Assembly: GCA_016720745.1 (NCBI GenBank)
Contig: JADKKA010000001.1
Location: 248,001-312,000 of the forward strand
Length of the DNA stretch: 64,000 nucleotides
Origin: Chitinophagaceae bacterium
GTDB lineage: Bacteria; Bacteroidota; Bacteroidia; Chitinophagales; Chitinophagaceae
Reading direction: 5' to 3'
The notes under the pieces are model-generated. The model saw only the letters and a list, made by a program, of their open reading frames with translations, had not been told where the DNA came from and did no database searches. Below are positions 34,301 through 42,769 of the stretch, one piece after another. Both the position numbers and the translations under genes were made by a program. Positions within the stretch are counted from its first letter, which is position 1, and every line of letters starts with the position of its first letter.

Positions 34301-34718
34301 CACATTGCCGGATCACATCTTCAATCATGCCTTCCAGTCCCATTTTCCGGCCATCATCCGGAGAATAAATCCGGGCAATTCCATAGCGGTGTAATTCTTC
34401 AATTTCTTCGGGGAGGATGGTACCACCTCCACCACCGAAAATTTTAATATGCCCACAACCGTTCTCCTCCAGCAGGTCCTTCATGTATTTAAAAAACTCA
34501 ACATGCCCGCCCTGGTAGCTGGTGATGGCAATCCCCTGCACATCTTCTTCAATGGCTGTTTCCACGATATCTTTAACGGACCGGTTATGACCCAGGTGGA
34601 TGATTTCGGCCCCCTTGCTTTGCATGATCCGGCGCATGATATTAATAGCCGCATCATGTCCGTCGAACAGACTGGCCGCCGTAACAATCCGCACTTTGTT
34701 GGTAGGAGAATAACTCAT
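31353..34718 (-). CDS. icmF: Fused isobutyryl-CoA mutase IcmF (B12-dependent)
   Basis: A 1121-residue fusion that interconverts isobutyryl-CoA and butyryl-CoA (and sometimes related pairs). The N-terminus is the B12-binding domain (AASLFDGHDAAINIMRRIMQ with the axial His, GGGGTILPEEI). Next is a MeaI-type G-protein chaperone with Walker A GITGTGGAGKSSVTDE, VISVDPSKKKTGGALLGDRIRM, and NKFD. The C-terminal half is the mutase TIM barrel (VSMTINGPAPMLLAFFMNAA, SGYHIAEAGANPITQLAFTLANG). Domain order B12-GTPase-mutase is characteristic of IcmF and not of methylmalonyl-CoA mutase. It is divergent from the AmgK-like gene. Confidence 0.95.
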   Translation of the reverse strand: MSYSPTNKVRIVTAASLFDGHDAAINIMRRIMQSKGAEIIHLGHNRSVKDIVETAIEEDVQGIAITSYQGGHVEFFKYMKDLLEENGCGHIKIFGGGGGTILPEEIEELHRYGIARIYSPDDGRKMGLEGMIEDVIRQCDITLNGQAEYSTPLQLGEVKDVRKIARLITNAENNISPGPSKTEADNKETRIPVLGITGTGGAGKSSVTDEIVRRFLQNFTEKTIAVISVDPSKKKTGGALLGDRIRMNSINHPRAYMRSLATRDDNTALSAAVQEAIDICKSAGYDFVILESAGVGQSDASILDYCDVSMYVMTPEYGAASQLEKINMLDYADLVCINKFDKAGALDALADVRKQYKRNHQLFTAKDEDLPIIGTMASKFNDDGVNHLFECMLQKVSTKTGISFGEFHFAETAKVSQAVILPGRVRYLSEISENNRNYDQLVKEQAAIASIIYKLNGVKEVMQAAKADASLLEELDKKMLFYQEQLTPVSRKLITNWPEKQAEYQKDFYEYTVRDKVIRQPMTSKSLSGSRIPKVVLPKYRDWGDLLQWQAQENVPGHFPFTAGVFPLKREGEDPTRMFAGEGGPERTNKRFHYVSVDQPAKRLSTAFDSVTLYGEDPGHRPDIFGKVGNSGVSIATVDDAKKLYSGFDLCDPRTSVSMTINGPAPMLLAFFMNAAIDQQCEKWIEANNQWSLVEAALNKKFPDGKRPVYNNTSSPDTLPLGNNGLGLKLLGLSGDEVLPADIYQQCKEAALQQVRGTVQADILKEDQAQNTCIFSTEFALKLMGDVQEYFIQNKVRNFYSVSISGYHIAEAGANPITQLAFTLANGFTYVEYYLSRGMNIDDFAPNLSFFFSNGMDPEYSVIGRVARRIWAKAMKYKYKANKRSQMLKYHIQTSGRSLHAQEIDFNDIRTTLQALYAIYDNCNSLHTNAYDEAITTPTEESVRRAMAIQLIINRELGSARSENFIQGSFAIEELTNLVEEAVLTEFDRLTERGGVLGAMERMYQRNKIQEESLYYEHQKHTGEYPIVGVNTFLNKQGSPTIVPAEVIRSTEEEKELQITNLELFWKRNEGKAETALQELRKVAIQNGNLFATLMETVKYCSLGQITHALYEVGGQYRRNM

Positions 34719-34734
34719 AGTTGTTGGTAAAATG

Positions 34735-34742
34735 CAAATTTA
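34735..34742 (-). promoter_or_regulatory. Candidate -7 box for icmF
   Basis: On the minus strand this reads TAAATTTG, matching the Bacteroidota TAnnTTTG element, 17 bases before the icmF start. A second match on the plus strand, TACATTTG at 34800-34807, lies five bases before the AmgK-like start. No clear -33 TTG at ideal spacing was seen for either. Confidence 0.35.
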
Positions 34743-34811
34743 ACCGAAAAAGCTAATGCCTGTTAGTGCTTCCAATAACCGCAATTGCAGGCTCTTACCT
34801 ACATTTGCCGC

Positions 34812-36278
34812 ATGCAGCACCTGATCGGGGAAATATCAGCATTGTATAAAAAGTGGACAGGCCGGGATCCGGTGTCCGTGGATGTACTGCCTCAAAGCGG
34901 CAGTGAGCGTCGTTATTTTCGTTTACATGGCGAGAAAGAAACCCTGATCGGCACTTATGGTGCTAATATCAAGGAGAATGAATCTTTTTTTTATTTCTCT
35001 GAAAATTTCAGCAATAAAAAACTGGCGGTACCGGCTATACATATTGTAAGTGACGATAAACTTTTTTATATCCAGGAAGATCTCGGTGATGTATCGCTGC
35101 TGAACCAGCTGGAATCAAAAGGGCTTACCGATGAGGTCTATGAACAATTCCGGAAAAGCCTGCAGGCTCTGGCCTTATTACAGGTAAAGGGAGATGATAA
35201 ACTGGACTACAATAAATGTCTGACCAATAAAGAATTTGGCAAACAGGCCATCATGGCCGACCTGCTTTACTTCAAGTATTATTTCCTGGATGCCCTGCGC
35301 AAGCCTTATGATAAACAGAAGCTGATTGATGATTTTGAGGCTTTGAGTAATTATCTCACCCATACAGAGTATAAATATTTTATGTTCCGGGATTTTCAGA
35401 GCCGGAATATCATGATCAGGGATAACCAGCCATACTTTATCGATTATCAGGGTGGCATGAAGGGTGCCCCGCAGTATGATGTAGCTTCCATGCTCTGGCA
35501 GGCCCGGGCCAATTTACCGGAAGAATGGAAGAATGACCTGCTGGAAGATTATATGAACTCTTTTGAAAAAACCATTGGTAAAAAACTGGATCGTTCCATT
35601 TTCCGCAGTCAGTTCAATGGCTATGTACTGATCAGGCTTTTGCAGGTTCTGGGAGCTTATGGTTTCAGGGGCTTATTTGAAAGAAAAGCACAGTTCCTCA
35701 CCAGTATCCCCCTGGCCCTGCGCAATCTGAAAGAGTTTTTTGGTAAGCAAAGCATGGGTATTTCTGTACCGGAATTCAGGAAAGTACTGGATATCTGTGT
35801 GGCTGATGAAATTATACAGCAGTTTACCCCCACGCAGGCAACGGATGAAACACCGCTTGTGGTGAGGATCTCCAGTTTTTCTTATCGCAATGGTGGAATA
35901 CCGGCGGATGACACGGAAAACGGCGGTGGGTTTGTATTTGATTGCCGGGGCATCTTGAATCCTGGGAGGGTGGACCGGATGAAAACCCAGACCGGCAGGG
36001 ATAAAGAAGTGAAAGATTTTCTGGAGCAGCAATCCAAAATGCCGGAATTTCTGAATAGTGTATTTGATATTGTTGACACCACGGTAGAAGAATATATCAA
36101 CCGTGGATTTGAAAGTCTGATGGTGAGTTTTGGCTGTACCGGCGGACAGCACCGGAGTGTTTATGCCGCCGATGCAATGGCCCGTCACCTGAAAAATAAA
36201 TTCAAGGTAAAAATAGAACTCAGGCATATTGTTCAGGAAGCCAAAAACTGGCAGAACCCCTTGCCTGATAAAAAATAA
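34812..36278 (+). CDS. AmgK-like sugar kinase fused to a RapZ C-terminal domain
   Basis: A 488-residue two-domain protein. Residues ~1-330 form an aminoglycoside-phosphotransferase-type kinase: SERRYFRLHG, YIQEDLGDVSLL, FMFRDFQSRNIMI (catalytic Asp) and PYFIDYQGGMKGAPQYDVAS (DxD-like metal site), as in AmgK, which phosphorylates MurNAc/GlcNAc at C1. Residues ~350-488 match the RapZ C-terminal domain (ISSFSYRNGGIP, FVFDCRGILNPGR, VSFGCTGGQHRSVYAADAMA). In RapZ this part senses GlcN6P and binds RNA. The start at 34812 is chosen for the better N-terminus. A MurU-like gene follows after 83 bases, so the pair fits the AmgK-MurU salvage route for peptidoglycan sugars. Confidence 0.9.
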   Translation: MQHLIGEISALYKKWTGRDPVSVDVLPQSGSERRYFRLHGEKETLIGTYGANIKENESFFYFSENFSNKKLAVPAIHIVSDDKLFYIQEDLGDVSLLNQLESKGLTDEVYEQFRKSLQALALLQVKGDDKLDYNKCLTNKEFGKQAIMADLLYFKYYFLDALRKPYDKQKLIDDFEALSNYLTHTEYKYFMFRDFQSRNIMIRDNQPYFIDYQGGMKGAPQYDVASMLWQARANLPEEWKNDLLEDYMNSFEKTIGKKLDRSIFRSQFNGYVLIRLLQVLGAYGFRGLFERKAQFLTSIPLALRNLKEFFGKQSMGISVPEFRKVLDICVADEIIQQFTPTQATDETPLVVRISSFSYRNGGIPADDTENGGGFVFDCRGILNPGRVDRMKTQTGRDKEVKDFLEQQSKMPEFLNSVFDIVDTTVEEYINRGFESLMVSFGCTGGQHRSVYAADAMARHLKNKFKVKIELRHIVQEAKNWQNPLPDKK

Positions 36279-36361
36279 TTATCAAAGGCTGGGCAATCAC
36301 TATAAATGAGGTGACCCAACCTTCACTGGCCTCTGCCAAATCAGTTAATGAAGATATTACC

Positions 36362-37090
36362 ATGCAGGCAATGATTTTTTCTGCCGGACTCGGCACCCGC
36401 TTTAAACCCTGGACGGATACCCATCCCAAGGCCCTGGCCCTGGTGAATGGAAAACCGTTGCTGCAACGGAATATCGAATACCTGCGGCAATATGGTATCC
36501 GGGAAGTAATCGTGAATGTGCACCATTTTGCCGATCAGATGGACATGGCCATTGTAGAAAATGACGGATGGGGAAGCGATTTGCTGGTGAGTGACGAAAG
36601 AGAAGAGGTACTTGAAACCGGCGGAGGGTTATTAAAAGCGAAAGATCTTTTTAACCCGGGAGAAAGGTTCGTAACCTGTAATGCGGATTTCCTGACCGAT
36701 CTGAACATCAATGACCTGCTGACCTTTCATCAGCAACAAAAATCACTGATTAGTTTTGGCGTCAGCAGCAGACCCTCTTCGCGCAACCTGCTTTTCAATA
36801 AAGATTACCGGCTCGTGGGATGGAAGAACAATAAAACCGGTGAAACCCGGATTGCTATTCCGGAAGAAACAGTGGCTCACGAATTAGCCTATAGCTGTGT
36901 GGTCGTTTTTGAATATGATATTTTCCGGCTGATGGAAGCGGCCGGTTTTACCGGTAAATTCTCCCTGATTGATGTGTACCTCACCCTGGCCCCTCAGCAC
37001 CTGATCATGGGCTATAATCATAGCGGTGATAAACTGGTGGATGTGGGTAAACCAGCAAGTGTGGCGATTGCAGAATCCCTGTTTCCATAA
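36362..37090 (+). CDS. murU: MurNAc-1-phosphate uridylyltransferase, MurU-like
   Basis: A 242-residue nucleotidyltransferase that would convert MurNAc-1-phosphate with UTP to UDP-MurNAc. MQAMIFSAGLGTRFKPWTD has the GxGTR signature, followed by HPKALALVNGKPLLQRNIEYL, ETGGGLLKAKDLF, the metal-binding FVTCNADFLTDLN and a shortened C-terminus with KFSLIDVYLTLA. The length is that of MurU and other short sugar-nucleotidyltransferases that lack a hexapeptide domain. Its place directly after the AmgK-like kinase gives the assignment; alone, a related mannose-1-phosphate enzyme would be possible. The ATG at 36362 fits the conserved N-terminus better than one at 36311. Confidence 0.88.
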   Translation: MQAMIFSAGLGTRFKPWTDTHPKALALVNGKPLLQRNIEYLRQYGIREVIVNVHHFADQMDMAIVENDGWGSDLLVSDEREEVLETGGGLLKAKDLFNPGERFVTCNADFLTDLNINDLLTFHQQQKSLISFGVSSRPSSRNLLFNKDYRLVGWKNNKTGETRIAIPEETVAHELAYSCVVVFEYDIFRLMEAAGFTGKFSLIDVYLTLAPQHLIMGYNHSGDKLVDVGKPASVAIAESLFP

Positions 37091-37214
37091 ACCAGGCAAC
37101 TCCATTGATTACTTCACTTAGTTGATTTGGCTTAAAAAATTGCAAATACCCTGCGAACGGTAGCAACCATCCTTTCATTTCAGTTATCTTTCACCCATAA
37201 AACGAAAGTAACAT

Positions 37215-39184
37215 ATGAAGAAATTAGTGTTGGGGCTCGTAGCATGGTGCTTTTTCCTGATCGCCCATGCCCAGGATCAACCGGTAACTACATCCATTTA
37301 CGATCACCGGGAAGCTTTTCATCCTCAGTTTTATCCTTATCCGGGAAATGATTATCGCAGTGCCAGCGGTGAACCAGGACCAAAGTACTGGCAAAACAGG
37401 GCTGATTACAAAGTGAATTGCAGTCTGGATACCGCCAAACACAGTGTGAGCGGAACGGTAGAAATTACCTATTCGAATAATAGTCCGGATAACCTGAAAT
37501 TTCTCTGGCTCCAGCTGGACCAGAATATTTACCGGAAAGATTCCCGGGCGACTGCTACTACCACAGAATCCGGCGGTCGCTGGGCCAATGCCAAATTCAC
37601 GGATGGTTATGTGATCAAATCCATTTCCGGTGAAAGCAATGGCAAAACATTTACTCCCAAATACAATGTAACTGATACCCGCCTCCAGGCCTGGTTGCCA
37701 GAAGCTTTAAAGTCTGGTGGCAAAACTAAACTGGTTATTCAGTTTGAGTTTACCATTCCTGAATATGGCACCGACCGGATGGGCCGATTGAAAACAAAGA
37801 ACGGATGGGTATATGAAATTGCCCAGTGGTTCCCCCGTCTTTGTGTGTATGATGATATCCAGGGATGGAATACCCTTCCTTATATCGGACAGGGTGAGTT
37901 TTACCTGGAATATGGAGATATTGATTTTACTGTTACCACTCCGGCGGACATGATCGTGGTAGGATCAGGTGAACTGACGAATCCACAGGAATGTTATACC
38001 GCTGAACAGGTAAAAAGATGGGATGCTGCAAAAGCCAGTGATAAAACAGTGGCCATTCGCAGCGAAGCAGAAATAAAAGATCCTGCTTCCAGACCTAAAC
38101 AAACTAACCTGACCTGGAAATTTAAAATTACGAATACCCGTGATGTGGCCTGGGCTGCCAGTAAAGCATTTGTAATTGATGCAGCGAAGATCAACCTGCC
38201 CAGTGGTAAAAAAAGCCTGGCGATCAGCGCCTACCCTGTTGAAAGCATCAAGAAAAACGGCTGGCAGCGATCCACAGAATTTACGAAGGCCAGTATTGAA
38301 TTTTATTCAAAGCAATGGTTTGAATATCCTTATCCTGCCGCTACCAATGTGGCAGGTATTGTAGGAGGTATGGAATATCCGGGGATTGTTTTCTGCGGAT
38401 TTGGTGCATCCGGTTCCGGATTATGGGGTGTAACTGACCATGAATTCGGGCACACCTGGTTCCCGATGATTGTTGGCAGCAATGAAAGAAAATATGCCTG
38501 GATGGATGAAGGTTTCAATACGTTCATCAATGATGGCTCAACGGAGGCTTTCAATAAAGGAGAGTTCAAAGAGGGTGGCTTTTTCAGCGATCCCAATGCT
38601 CCATTCATGGTAAAAATGTCTTTCGGAGAAGGCATGGATGGTTTGTTCAATTCCCCGGATGTAATTAATCAGAATAATCTTGGTATTGCCGCCTACATGA
38701 AACCCGGACAGATGCTGACGGCACTGCGTGATCAGGTATTAGGAAAAGAAAGATTCGAAGCCGCTTTCAGGGAATATGTGAGCCGCTGGGCTTTCAAACA
38801 TCCCACACCATGGGATTTCTTTCATACCATGGAAAATGTATCGGGCGAAGACCTGGGTTGGTTCTGGCGTTCCTGGGTGCTTAATAACTGGAAGCTGGAC
38901 ATGACCGTTGAGGGCGTAAAATACACAAAGATAATGCGGCTAATGGCGCTGAAATAGCGCTCCTGAATCTTGAAAAAATGCCCATGCCGGTAACGGTACT
39001 GGTGAAAGAAGAAAACGGAAAAGAACACCGGATAGATTTCCCGGTTGAAATCTGGCAACGAAGCGCGGGATATGTTTTTGGCGTACCCAGCACCAGCGAA
39101 ATCAAAGAAGTGATTATTGATCCTGATAAAAAACTTCCGGAATGGAACCGTGATAATAATACCTGGAAGAAGAAAGCTTTTTAA
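37215..39184 (+). CDS. M1-family metallopeptidase (frameshifted near C-terminus)
   Basis: A secreted aminopeptidase-like protein. The signal peptide is LVLGLVAWCFFLIAHA. The gluzincin core has TDHEFGHTWFPMIV (HExxH) and, 18 residues on, WMDEGFNTFIND with the third zinc ligand; GGMEYPGIVF replaces the usual GAMEN exopeptidase motif. At the C-terminus the frame ends early after GVKYTK. A missing A at 38927-38929 explains this: with four As the frame continues through a region ending in NNTWKKKAF, giving about 656 residues, the usual length of this subfamily. It probably degrades peptides in the periplasm. Confidence 0.88.
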
Positions 39185-39197
39185 AACAGGATTTCTT

Positions 39198-39285
39198 TTA
39201 ATGTCATATTTCGACAAGTTCAATATGACATCAACATCAGCAAAAAACTGTCACATTGAGTTTATCGACATGTGGCAGTTTTGCT
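39198..39285. terminator. Two consecutive hairpins between convergent genes
   Basis: ATGTCATATT/AATATGACAT (39201-39210 and 39221-39230) forms one stem, and AAACTGTCACAT/ATGTGGCAGTTT (about 39245-39256 and 39270-39281) a second whose arms lie in the last codons of the minus-strand phosphoesterase gene. They probably end transcription from both directions. Confidence 0.55.
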
Positions 39286-40421
39286 TTTACAACATCCCAC
39301 TCGTTTGATTTAGCAAGAAGTTGCCTCACCAGTTCTTCCAATCGCATTTCTTCCAACAGCTCTCTTCCTTTACTGGCCGACCATTTGATCAGGCGGATAG
39401 CACCATCGGCAATTTCGATCCCGGTTATATCTCCGTCGGCATAACAACAGCACCCAGTATTGAAATAAGTAGGCCCCATCTGCATGTATTGTACTGCCAC
39501 TGCAGTAAAATCTTTTTCATACTGTGCAATTCCTGCTTTTGCTTCCTGTATGGCTTTTTCATCCTTTGCCTGCAGGGCCTGTTCCATATTACGGTACAAC
39601 CTCTCCAGATGAGTCAGTGAGGCAAACACCGGCTGATGTGTATGCCCCGTGATCAGGATACTGTTTGATCGTCCGGCCGACCATTCATACATGAGATGGT
39701 TGTGCAGGGTTTTCTTTTCGGCATTGTAGGCGGGAGTATTGGGATTGATCCGCAGATAGGCCTGTAGGGGTGCCCAGATTCGGGCAACAAAAAATTTACT
39801 GAACCAATTGCCATCGCTGCTGGCATCACCCTGGTGCCCATGGGTAAGGAAAATCGTCAGTGGGGATGATGATTCCGGGGAACCGGGATGATCGATGGAA
39901 GTCTTTAAGATCAGCGCCTCATATACTTTTACTTTTTCACCATAAATATTTTTCAACTGCCAGCCTGCCAGCGGATCATTGTCCCAGAATAAATCGTGAT
40001 TCCCAAAGATTTTAATATACCGGTTATGGTCCAGGAATTTTTTTTCCGCTTCAAAGCATTGCTGGTTGGGCTTTTTAATTTGCCAGAGATAGTTTTCCCA
40101 TAATTCTTCGCTATCACCCAGGTTGATATAATAGAAATCAGCGGCATGATAATAACTGAGTGCTGTGAGGTAATTGGATTCAGCTGCGGCAAAATCATCT
40201 GCCCCGTTCCTGCTTCCTTTATGATGGTCAGAAAAGATGATGAATTTACCCGCTGCTGCTGCAAAGGGTATCACCAGTCCTTTTTTACCAGGCTCCTTTT
40301 CTATTGAATCCTGTAAACTGGAAAGTGCTTTAAAAATCCTTTCACGTTCAGGCTTAGAAGAAAATTTAGCTGCCGCCCATAAAATGGGTTTTAACAGCAA
40401 TATGCGCAACAGCCTTCGCAT
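39237..40421 (-). CDS. Calcineurin-like metallophosphoesterase
   Basis: A 394-residue phosphoesterase with the full metal-binding set: FSDHHKGSRNG, INLGDSEELWENY, IFGNHDLFWDND, FLTHGHQGDA and LITGHTHQPVF. The N-terminus has a weakly hydrophobic segment but no certain signal. Substrate unknown; the group includes phosphodiesterases and UDP-sugar pyrophosphatases. It is convergent with the M1 peptidase gene and 16 bases after the RidA gene start of the same strand group. Confidence 0.88.
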   Translation of the reverse strand: MRRLLRILLLKPILWAAAKFSSKPERERIFKALSSLQDSIEKEPGKKGLVIPFAAAAGKFIIFSDHHKGSRNGADDFAAAESNYLTALSYYHAADFYYINLGDSEELWENYLWQIKKPNQQCFEAEKKFLDHNRYIKIFGNHDLFWDNDPLAGWQLKNIYGEKVKVYEALILKTSIDHPGSPESSSPLTIFLTHGHQGDASSDGNWFSKFFVARIWAPLQAYLRINPNTPAYNAEKKTLHNHLMYEWSAGRSNSILITGHTHQPVFASLTHLERLYRNMEQALQAKDEKAIQEAKAGIAQYEKDFTAVAVQYMQMGPTYFNTGCCCYADGDITGIEIADGAIRLIKWSASKGRELLEEMRLEELVRQLLAKSNEWDVVKAKLPHVDKLNVTVFC

Positions 40422-40442
40422 GGTTGAGTTGGGAAATGCCGT

Positions 40443-40847
40443 TTATAATTTCACGGCAATCATGCTGATTTCAACGTTAACAAATTTGGGAAGCGCAGAT
40501 ACCTGTACCGTTTCCCTGGCCGGGAATCCTGGTTGGCGATCAGAAAGCCTGTTTTCGAAATATTTGCCATATACTTCATTAACGGCGCCAAACTGATGCA
40601 TATCTGTGATAAAAATGGTTGTCTTTACCACATCGCTGAAATCCATTCCTGCTTCCTGTAAAATATTTTTCAGGTTATGCATTACCTGGTGTGTTTCCTC
40701 CTGAATATCTTTATTCCGGAGTTCCCCGTTAACGGGATCCAGACAGATTTGTCCGGAAATATAAAGGGTATTGCCTGCAAAAATGGCCTGGTTATAGGGG
40801 CCGATGGGGGCCGGGGCATTGGTGGTTTTAATAATCGTCTTACTCAT
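40443..40847 (-). CDS. ridA: RidA-family reactive enamine/imine deaminase
   Basis: A 134-residue RidA (YjgF/YER057c/UK114) protein that hydrolyses 2-aminoacrylate and similar enamines. Conserved features are APAPIGPYNQAIFAGNTLYISGQI, NLKNILQEAGMDFSDVVKTTIF, the arginine in FPARETVQVSALPK and the C-terminal VNVEISMIAV. An ATG seven codons further upstream (40868) is in frame, but the start at 40847 gives the normal family N-terminus MSKTIIKT. It is 21 bases upstream of the phosphoesterase gene. Confidence 0.94.
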   Translation of the reverse strand: MSKTIIKTTNAPAPIGPYNQAIFAGNTLYISGQICLDPVNGELRNKDIQEETHQVMHNLKNILQEAGMDFSDVVKTTIFITDMHQFGAVNEVYGKYFENRLSDRQPGFPARETVQVSALPKFVNVEISMIAVKL

Positions 40848-40966
40848 GGTTTCATGCTGGTTATGCAACGAATTTAGGGGATTCCGGTTAGTATTGGAGG
40901 AAAAGAAAGCAGTTAGCCCTCCCGTCTTTTCTATCGTTTATTGCATTTTCTTTGTAAAAAAAAGGG

Positions 40967-41593
40967 ATGCGGATCGCTGTGATCACAAATGAAGACTTAA
41001 AAGCAGAATTGCTGGCGCAGGGCTTGCAGGAAGGCCTTGAAATTGAGTGGATGAGTGCCCCGGTTGCTTCCGGTTCTTTTGATGCCTGCATCGACTTATT
41101 ATTTGACTCCTCCGAAAACCGTACAGCGGCCCTGACAGAAATGCAATCTGCTTTATACCTGCTGAATGATGTCTGTGGTTGCGATATCCGTTTACCTGGT
41201 CAAGTCGTTCGTTTCAACGGCTGGAGAACAATGTTAGGGCGTTCGGTGATGGAACTGGGCGAAACTGATGCAGCCACGAAATCTGTTATTGAAAAATTAC
41301 TGTCTTATTTAAACCGGAAACCTGAATGGGTACCGGATCAGCCGGGATTGATAACAGCAAGAGTAATCAGCATGATCATCAATGAAGCCTACCTGGCACT
41401 GGAAGCAGGCGTAAGCACCAAAGAAGATATTGATACTGCTATGCAATTAGGCACCAGTTACCCGCATGGTCCTTTTGCCTGGGGTCAGCTGATTGGTATT
41501 GGTGAAATTGAAAAACTTTTATTGAAACTCACAACAACAGCTAACCGTTACCAGCCATCCCGTTTATTGCAGCAGGAGGCTGCCATCAAATGA
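40967..41593 (+). CDS. 3-hydroxyacyl-CoA dehydrogenase-like protein (C-terminal domain, reduced N-terminus)
   Basis: A 208-residue protein. The second half matches the 3HCDH C-terminal helical domain: VPDQPGLITARVISMIINEA, YLALEAGVSTKEDIDTAMQL and GTSYPHGPFAWGQLIG. The first ~95 residues replace the NAD-binding Rossmann domain: they lack the GxGxxG motif although MRIAVITNEDLKAELL keeps a strand-helix pattern. It may be a non-catalytic or cofactor-independent form. The stop overlaps the tsaB start by four bases (ATGA), so translation is coupled. This pairing with tsaB is seen in other Bacteroidota, to my memory. Confidence 0.82.
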   Translation: MRIAVITNEDLKAELLAQGLQEGLEIEWMSAPVASGSFDACIDLLFDSSENRTAALTEMQSALYLLNDVCGCDIRLPGQVVRFNGWRTMLGRSVMELGETDAATKSVIEKLLSYLNRKPEWVPDQPGLITARVISMIINEAYLALEAGVSTKEDIDTAMQLGTSYPHGPFAWGQLIGIGEIEKLLLKLTTTANRYQPSRLLQQEAAIK

Positions 41594-42258
41594 GCCTGAT
41601 TCTAAACATTGATACCGCATTGGAAACAGCCAGTATCAGTCTGGCCCGGGATGGCCGCATCATTGAGCAGTCAACCAATGACAAACAAAAAGACCATGCC
41701 TCCTGGTTACATCCTGCTGTGGATGAATTGTTCCAAAAAACAAATATGCAGTTACAGCAACTGGAAGCGGTGGCGGTGAGTAACGGACCGGGGTCATATA
41801 CCGGTTTAAGGGTTGGCCTTTCAGCAGCCAAAGGGTATTGCTTTGCATTGGGCATTCCGTTGATTTGTGTGGGAACACTTGAAATAATTGCTGATTCAGT
41901 GCTTGAAAAAGCAACAGATCTGATCTGTCCAATGATTGATGCAAGAAGGATGGAAGTGTTCACCGCAGTTTATGACAAAAATATGACAGTACGAATGGTA
42001 CCCCATGCAATGATCCTTGATACAAGCTCTTATTCTCAGTTACTTGACTCACATTCAATCCTTTTTTGTGGAAATGGCAGCAAAAAACTGCAAAATATCA
42101 TTCAAAACCCTCATGCCGTATTTACCGCAGATAGTTCTTTCAGCGTCTCATTAGCCCGTTTATCCCAAAAACAATTATTGGAAAATAAGTTTGCAGACCT
42201 TGCCTATTGTGAGCCTTTATATATAAAGGAATTTTATAGTCCGGCGCGAAAGGATTGA
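41590..42258 (+). CDS. tsaB: tRNA threonylcarbamoyladenosine biosynthesis protein TsaB
   Basis: A 222-residue ASKHA-fold protein that partners TsaD in forming t6A37 on tRNAs reading ANN codons. The conserved N-terminus MSLILNIDTALETASISL, NDKQKDHASWLHPAVDELF, VAVSNGPGSYTGLRVGLSAAKG and MIDARRMEVFTAVYD are all family motifs. Four-base overlap with the preceding gene. A terminator-like stem with a T run follows. Confidence 0.95.
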   Translation: MSLILNIDTALETASISLARDGRIIEQSTNDKQKDHASWLHPAVDELFQKTNMQLQQLEAVAVSNGPGSYTGLRVGLSAAKGYCFALGIPLICVGTLEIIADSVLEKATDLICPMIDARRMEVFTAVYDKNMTVRMVPHAMILDTSSYSQLLDSHSILFCGNGSKKLQNIIQNPHAVFTADSSFSVSLARLSQKQLLENKFADLAYCEPLYIKEFYSPARKD

Positions 42259-42261
42259 TAT

Positions 42262-42323
42262 ATTATTCCGTCTTAACAAGAGTTAAACACATAGAGACAG
42301 GCCGGAATAATCTCTTTTTTTTT
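42262..42323 (+). terminator. Terminator-like stem after tsaB
   Basis: ATTATTCCG (42262-42270) pairs with CGGAATAAT (42303-42311) and is followed by CTCTTTTTTTT. The loop is 32 bases long, which is larger than usual, but the T run is strong and the position is between tsaB and an ArsR gene. Confidence 0.5.
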
Positions 42324-42339
42324 ATAAACTGAACCAGCA

Positions 42340-42678
42340 ATGACTACATACTCCCTTACATTCAATACCGGCAGTGACCAGCCTGGGGCGCTGACCATTA
42401 ATCTGCTCAACATTAAGAAAGCAGCATTGGTTCTCAGAGCCATCAATCATAAGCTGCGTCAGCAAATGCTCAAGCAAATAGATGAACAGGGAAAAATTAC
42501 TGTTACAGAATTATATGTCAAACTCCGCCTGGAGCAATCAGTAGCTTCCCAGCACCTGGCCATTTTACGGAAAGCAGGATTTGTAAAAACAGAAAGGGAT
42601 GGAAAATTCATCTATTATTCTGTCAATACAGATCGCTTACAGGAGGTCAATGAACTGGTAGGCAATCTTTTGGACTAG
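42340..42678 (+). CDS. ArsR-family transcriptional regulator
   Basis: A 112-residue winged-helix repressor. The DNA-binding region is LRQQMLKQIDEQGKITVTEL and KLRLEQSVASQHLAILRKAG, followed by the wing KTERDGKFIYYSVN. No cysteine-based metal site such as ELCVCD is present, so it may respond to sulfur or redox signals; the downstream persulfide dioxygenase/rhodanese gene on the same strand would be a natural target. The N-terminal 25 residues are not family-typical. Confidence 0.88.
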   Translation: MTTYSLTFNTGSDQPGALTINLLNIKKAALVLRAINHKLRQQMLKQIDEQGKITVTELYVKLRLEQSVASQHLAILRKAGFVKTERDGKFIYYSVNTDRLQEVNELVGNLLD

Positions 42679-42769
42679 TTCCGGTTCCTCAATATATTAC
42701 CGATTCCGAAAACGGGCCCTTTCTTCCTCATCAAATAAAGCAGTATTTTTACGGCTTAATTATTTGCGC

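Noticed and set aside
33967..34368. 133-residue plus-strand frame within icmF
   Set aside because: Antisense to the conserved G-protein domain; composition is that of a reverse reading.
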